NCBI GenBank assembly: GCA_038252255.1
Contig: JBBSAM010000004.1
Span: 62,001 to 126,000, forward strand
Source of the DNA: Chersky-806 sp038252255
GTDB lineage: Bacteria; Actinomycetota; Acidimicrobiia; IMCC26256; JAENVU01
DNA: 64,000 bases
Direction of reading: 5' to 3'
Shown here: piece by piece, positions 60,202 through 64,000 of the stretch
How the letters are laid out: each line of letters starts with the position of its first letter
How positions within the stretch are numbered: position 1 is the stretch's first letter
Translations under genes and position numbers: made by a program
The notes under the pieces: generated by a model
Seen by the model: the letters and a program-made list of their open reading frames with translations, nothing else
Told to the model about the DNA's origin: nothing
Databases searched by the model: none

Positions 60202-61412
60202 GCTCGCAACGACCGCCGGTCACCGACTGGACGAGCGACTTCGACCACACCGACCCGGAATGGGTCGCGAACCCATACCCGATCTGGGACGAGCTGCGAG
60301 AGAAGTGTCCGGTTGCGCACAGCGACCGGTACGGCGGTACGTGGCTACCGGTTCGGAACGAGGACATCGCCGCGATCGCGTACGACACCGCGCACTTCAC
60401 GTCGCGCTCGGTGATCGTGAGCGAGCTGCGCCCGGACGAGAACGATCTCCCGGCGCCGATCGGTGTCGCGCCGCCGATCACCTCCGATCCCCCGTTCCAC
60501 GCCGACGCCCGCCGGATGCTGCTGCCGGCGTTCAGCCCGAAGGCGGTGGCCGGATACGAGCAGTTCACCCGCGAGCTGTGCCGCGAGCTTCTCGACGATC
60601 TGGCCGGGAAGGACGACATCGACGCCGCGCTCGACTACGCGCGACACATCCCGGTGCGCGTCATCGTGAAGATGCTCGGGTTCCCGCAGCAGGACGCGGA
60701 CATCTTTCGCGAGTTCATCCATCTGGTGATCGAGACGGTGGATCTCTCGGCCGAGGAACGTGAGGCGAACTTCCAAGCGAGCGAGATCGACGGGTATCTC
60801 GATGCCCGGATCGCGGAGCACCTGAAAGAGCCCCAGGACGACCTCACCACGTTCCTGCTCGAAGCCGAGCTGGACGGGAACAAGCTCCATCCCGACCACG
60901 TGCGCGGCACGATCGTGCTGTTGATGATCGCCGGCATCGACACCACCTGGTCGGCGATCGGCGCGTCCCTCTGGCATCTGGCCCAGACCCCCGACGACCG
61001 CCGCCGGCTCGCAACGGAGCCGGAGCTCATGGGCACGGCGGTCGAGGAGCTGCTCCGGGCGTTTGCTCCGGTCACGATGGCGCGGATGGTTGCGGAGGAC
61101 TTCGAGTTCGAAGGATGCCCGTTCAAGCAGGACGACTGGGTGCTGTTGCCGTTCCCGTCGGCCAACCGCGACCCCGAAGCGTTCCCCGACGCGGACAAGG
61201 TCGAGCTCGACCGCGCCGTGAACCGTCACAGCGCGTTCGGTCTCGGCATCCATCGTTGCCTCGGTTCGAACCTTGCTCGCATGGAGCTGCGCGTCGCGCT
61301 CGAAGAGTGGATCGCGCGCTTCCCGGACTTCGAGCTCGCCGACCCGAGCCGAGTGACCTGGTCGGCCGGCCAGGTTCGTGGCCCGCGCACGGTACCCGTC
61401 CGCATTCTCTAG
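60198..61412 (+). CDS. Cytochrome P450 (class I) with ferredoxin partner
   Basis: 404 residues. The I-helix AGIDTT (245-250), ExxR 284-287, heme loop FGLGIHRCLGSNLA with Cys354. ATG 60198 overlaps the ferredoxin stop. WVANPYPIWDELREKCPVAHSDRYGG is the conserved N-terminal region of actinobacterial fatty-acid or steroid P450s. TetR control suggests it is induced by its substrate. Confidence 0.94.
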   Translation: MSSQRPPVTDWTSDFDHTDPEWVANPYPIWDELREKCPVAHSDRYGGTWLPVRNEDIAAIAYDTAHFTSRSVIVSELRPDENDLPAPIGVAPPITSDPPFHADARRMLLPAFSPKAVAGYEQFTRELCRELLDDLAGKDDIDAALDYARHIPVRVIVKMLGFPQQDADIFREFIHLVIETVDLSAEEREANFQASEIDGYLDARIAEHLKEPQDDLTTFLLEAELDGNKLHPDHVRGTIVLLMIAGIDTTWSAIGASLWHLAQTPDDRRRLATEPELMGTAVEELLRAFAPVTMARMVAEDFEFEGCPFKQDDWVLLPFPSANRDPEAFPDADKVELDRAVNRHSAFGLGIHRCLGSNLARMELRVALEEWIARFPDFELADPSRVTWSAGQVRGPRTVPVRIL

Positions 61413-61444
61413 CGGCCGAGGTCGACCGCGGGATCGTGGTGCGG

Positions 61445-62167
61445 CTACGACACTCGTATGGCGTGGACGACCAACCGGTGATCGTGGGTCCCGTTGCGGA
61501 ATGTCCCGTCACACGTGACGAGCGTCAGGTGCGCGAGCCCGTCCGGTGAGGGTTGCGGCCACGTGCCGGCGACGGGACCGGTGCCGTAGATCTGGGTCAG
61601 CACGCCGGGGTCGGTGGTCTGCTCGATCGGGTACGACATGGCGTCGGTGACGGAGAAGGTGACATCCAGCCCGGTGCGGTTGTCGTGGACGACGACCGGG
61701 TCTCCGGGCCGGAGCAGGTTGAGGTAGCCGAACACCCCGGGACGGCCCAACGGATCGCTGATGTGGCCCGCGATCACCGCGGTGCTGAGCGCGCCGGGGA
61801 TCGCGCTGCCCCGGTACCAGAACGCCTGCTGCCAGTCCGGGTCGTCGGCCCTGCCCATCGGCGCGTCCATCGCGTCGTTGGCGAGCAGACCCACGCCGAG
61901 CAGGGCAGCGTTCCGGGCGAGCGTGGGGAGCCGGAGCTCCAGGGGGATCGGGATCGGCGCATCGCGCAGGCCGACGCTCGGCGTGAGCACCGGTGCCGGG
62001 AACGGCAGTGGGAGGGGCGACTCGATTCGAGCCGACGGCGGTGGGGAGCTGAGCGCAGGGGCCGGGGTCTCGCCACCCACGGCCGCCGACCCGGCCAGGA
62101 GGCCGGCCGCGATCAACAGCATCGCGAGCCGGCTCCCGGCCGTGACCAGTGGCCTCAGCGACCTCAT
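61445..62167 (-). CDS. Sortase, class E/F-like
   Basis: 240 residues with a signal anchor and a Pro-rich stalk. The sortase fold shows the catalytic His in IAGHISD, the Cys in LTLVTCDG, and the Arg in HDHRLVV. This Thr-Cys context is nearest to class E/F housekeeping sortases of actinobacteria. It anchors surface proteins to the cell wall. The DUF3494 gene ends 6 bases upstream on the same strand, and its C-terminus has a sortable-looking tail. Confidence 0.88.
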   Translation of the reverse strand: MRSLRPLVTAGSRLAMLLIAAGLLAGSAAVGGETPAPALSSPPPSARIESPLPLPFPAPVLTPSVGLRDAPIPIPLELRLPTLARNAALLGVGLLANDAMDAPMGRADDPDWQQAFWYRGSAIPGALSTAVIAGHISDPLGRPGVFGYLNLLRPGDPVVVHDNRTGLDVTFSVTDAMSYPIEQTTDPGVLTQIYGTGPVAGTWPQPSPDGLAHLTLVTCDGTFRNGTHDHRLVVHAIRVS

Positions 62168-62173
62168 CGTGCC

Positions 62174-63226
62174 TTAGTGCTTCGCCAAGGTCGTGCGCGA
62201 TACGTGCTTGCGGCTGCGTGCGTACGCGCCCGCGGTGCCCGCACCTATCAGCGCGACGAACAAGCCGCCGACCCAGGGTGAGCTGCCGTGCTGCAAGGGT
62301 GCGCCGCCGGTGCGCGGCGGTCCGGAGACTCCGGGCACGCCGGGACCGGAGCTCGTCAAGCCGGTGTCCGTTCCGGTGCCGGTGCTGCTGCCCCCGCCGG
62401 GCGTGGTGCCGGCGGTGGTGCCGCCACCGGGCGCCGTCGTCGCGGTCGTGCCCCCGGGCGTGGTCGTGACGGTGGTCCCGCCCCCGCCGGTGGTGCCGGC
62501 GCAGGTCGGGCTCACGAAGACGTCATCGTCGAGCGTCACCGCGGCGTTCCGAGCGAGCGCCCGACCGTGCACCGTCACATTGGTGTTGACGGTGATCGAG
62601 CTCAGCGCCATCACCGTGCCGCGGAAGACGGAGTCGGTACCCAGCGTGGCCGAGCTTCCGACCTGCCAGAACACGTTGCACTCCTGCGCGCCGTTGATCA
62701 GGCTCACCGTGCTGTTCGACGCCGTGATCAGCGTCGAGCTGGCCTTGAAGATGAAGACCGAGTTCGCGTTGCCCGCGCCGTCGAGGATCAGTGGTCCGGT
62801 GATGCCGAGCGGGCCGAGGTCGCTCACGTAGACGCCGGCGCCGAGGGTCGAGTTGCCGAGATCGACCGGAACCGTGAAGTCCACCGGGCGGCCTGCGGCG
62901 TTGTTGTACGCGTTCGTGAGGTCGGCCTTCGGTCCCGCCGCGGCGCCGCCCGCGTTCCTCGAACCGTTGATGAGCCCCGGAGGGAAGCCGGTGATCGCCG
63001 CGTCGAGCCCGGGCGACAGCCCGAGGCTGCGGTTCAGCACACTGGGCCCGGTGTTGGTCACCGTGGAGCCGGCGAGCACCGAATATGCGGCCGCGGTCCC
63101 GAGCGGAACCGATGGCACGATGGCCGCGTCCGCATTCGTCCCGAGGCCGAACACCGCGACCGTGGCCGCGGTGACGACGACGAGGCCTGCGCCCAGCCGG
63201 CGTCGCGTCGTTTTATATGAAGTCAT
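62174..63226 (-). CDS. Ice-binding-like (DUF3494) surface protein, probable sortase substrate
   Basis: 350 residues from ATG 63226. Signal peptide, then the DUF3494 beta-solenoid (LGTAAAYSVLAGSTVTNTG through VTLDDDVFVSPTC), a long Thr/Gly/Pro linker, and a C-terminal tail PPRTGGAPLQHG, hydrophobic helix, then SRKHVSRTTLAKH. That is a sorting signal with PPRTG in place of LPxTG. DUF3494 includes type 1 ice-binding proteins, but many are plain adhesins. Cotranscribed with the sortase. Confidence 0.87.
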   Translation of the reverse strand: MTSYKTTRRRLGAGLVVVTAATVAVFGLGTNADAAIVPSVPLGTAAAYSVLAGSTVTNTGPSVLNRSLGLSPGLDAAITGFPPGLINGSRNAGGAAAGPKADLTNAYNNAAGRPVDFTVPVDLGNSTLGAGVYVSDLGPLGITGPLILDGAGNANSVFIFKASSTLITASNSTVSLINGAQECNVFWQVGSSATLGTDSVFRGTVMALSSITVNTNVTVHGRALARNAAVTLDDDVFVSPTCAGTTGGGGTTVTTTPGGTTATTAPGGGTTAGTTPGGGSSTGTGTDTGLTSSGPGVPGVSGPPRTGGAPLQHGSSPWVGGLFVALIGAGTAGAYARSRKHVSRTTLAKH

Positions 63227-63458
63227 CAAGAGCTCGATTCGTGCGTGGCAGAGGCATCGCTATCCAGCAGCACCGCCGCAGCGGGGCATGAGTCCCGGCA
63301 ACGTCGATCTGATGACCAAGTCTTCGAAGAAGGCACGTGGTCCGGACCGTCTGGGGAGGCTCGCTATCGGGGTGGGATGTCGGCACCCTGTTGGTCGTGT
63401 CGGCACGCGGAGGCGGCGACGGCATAGGTCATTCCGTCCGTCGTGAGGTCTCGACGCT

Positions 63459-64000
63459 TCAGGCCGCGGCTTCCAACGCGAGGAGTGTCTGCTTTGCCTC
63501 GGTACCGCCCAGGTACCGGCCGATGGCCCCGTCGCTGCGGATGACCCGGTGGCACGGGACGACGAGTGGGACCGGGTTGTGCGAGCACGCCGATCCGACG
63601 GCCCGCACCGCATTCGGGTGGCCCGAAGCGGCCGCCACGGTCGCGTAGCTCTCGGTGGTCCCGTACGCGATCGACCGGAGGTGGTCCAGCACGGTGCGCC
63701 GGAACCCGTGGGCGAGTCGCAGGTCGACGGGAACGTCGAAGCTCCGGCGGGTCCCGGCGAAGTACTCGTCCAGCTCGCGGGCGAGCGTGTCGAGCCGGCC
63801 CGGGGCCGCCAGGATCCGCGGGCTCACCTCGTGAGCGAGGGACACGAGCACGGCGTCGTGGTCCTCGATGTCGAATGCGACGCGCACCACGCCCTTCTCT
63901 GTCGCAGCCAGGAGGAGTGGGCCGAACGGGCTGTCGACGGTCCGGTACCCGACGTCGAGCACGCCGGCCCGCTCGGCGTCGGCGACGAGGCGGGCTTGCA
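63459..64000 (-). CDS. ogt: O6-alkylguanine-DNA methyltransferase, 5' end cut by window edge
   Basis: The active site VPCHRVIRSDG and the alkyl-transfer fold are complete; helix FRRTVLDHLRSIAYGTTESY binds DNA. The frame is open to base 64000, where it reads RLVADAERAG before the internal GTG at 63962, and family N-termini often start further upstream; so the gene is taken as partial. Repairs O6-methylguanine by suicide transfer to Cys. No partner Ada domain is visible. Confidence 0.9.
   Translation of the reverse strand, partial: QARLVADAERAGVLDVGYRTVDSPFGPLLLAATEKGVVRVAFDIEDHDAVLVSLAHEVSPRILAAPGRLDTLARELDEYFAGTRRSFDVPVDLRLAHGFRRTVLDHLRSIAYGTTESYATVAAASGHPNAVRAVGSACSHNPVPLVVPCHRVIRSDGAIGRYLGGTEAKQTLLALEAAA

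Noticed and set aside
63227..63458. 232-base gap between ogt and the DUF3494 gene
   Set aside because: Short frames there show no domain or ribosome site; no clear promoter or RNA motif could be supported.

Overview
The window looks like the chromosome of a very GC-rich actinobacterium, probably an Acidimicrobiia-type soil or freshwater lineage. The evidence is the near-exclusive use of G/C third positions, many GTG and TTG starts, a diheme cytochrome c in an actinobacterial-style bc complex (PDWY variant of the Qo-site motif), four class I P450s, DUF35/thiolase lipid-degradation genes, and an actinobacterial LexA box. The lineage is inferred from gene style only. No rRNA, tRNA, CRISPR array, insertion sequence or phage was seen, and no gap between genes exceeds 300 bases.

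Layout. 1-5 kb: a truncated GGDEF-EAL protein and two divergent P450s. 5-13.4 kb: an aerobic respiratory block, with ctaC-ctaD-ctaF on the plus strand meeting ctaE-qcrC-qcrA-qcrB on the minus strand tail to tail, then a CtaG-like assembly factor. 13.4-17.7 kb: an overlapping minus-strand operon of FtsX-like permease, MacB/LolD-like ATPase and a large LPG-synthase-like membrane protein. 17.8-31.5 kb: a sulfur/persulfide and envelope-stress region with a DUF302 protein, a cupredoxin lipoprotein, an MMPL transporter, a zinc alcohol dehydrogenase, a CstB-like metallo-beta-lactamase/rhodanese protein, a CsoR/CstR-family repressor, TauE, an SQR-like flavoprotein, a DsrC/TusE-like carrier and a DsrE2-like protein. 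Four 16-bp ATACCC..GGGGTAT palindromes sit in two divergent promoter regions 7 kb apart and appear to tie these genes into one regulon.

31.5-41.5 kb: small GYD and ABM-type proteins, a metallophosphoesterase, a cyclase-AAA-TPR regulator, and a coupled GMC oxidoreductase plus alpha/beta hydrolase that share a homologous domain. 41.5-49 kb: a GAF-EAL-GAF phosphodiesterase, a DUF35-thiolase-thiolase operon, a P450, and DNA polymerase IV under a perfect LexA box. 49-61.4 kb: DUF2207 protein, VOC protein, hydrolases, an ABC-type binding lipoprotein, a siderophore-interacting flavoprotein, two TetR-regulated loci, and a ferredoxin-P450 pair. 61.4-64 kb: a sortase with its likely substrate, an ice-binding-like (DUF3494) surface protein, and a partial ogt.

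How it works together: the organism appears to be an aerobe that degrades lipids or steroids (P450s, ferredoxin, GMC oxidase, DUF35/thiolases), respires through bc1-aa3, and carries a dedicated persulfide response. Many first genes of operons show a TANNNT box 6-7 nt before the start codon, which indicates leaderless transcription.
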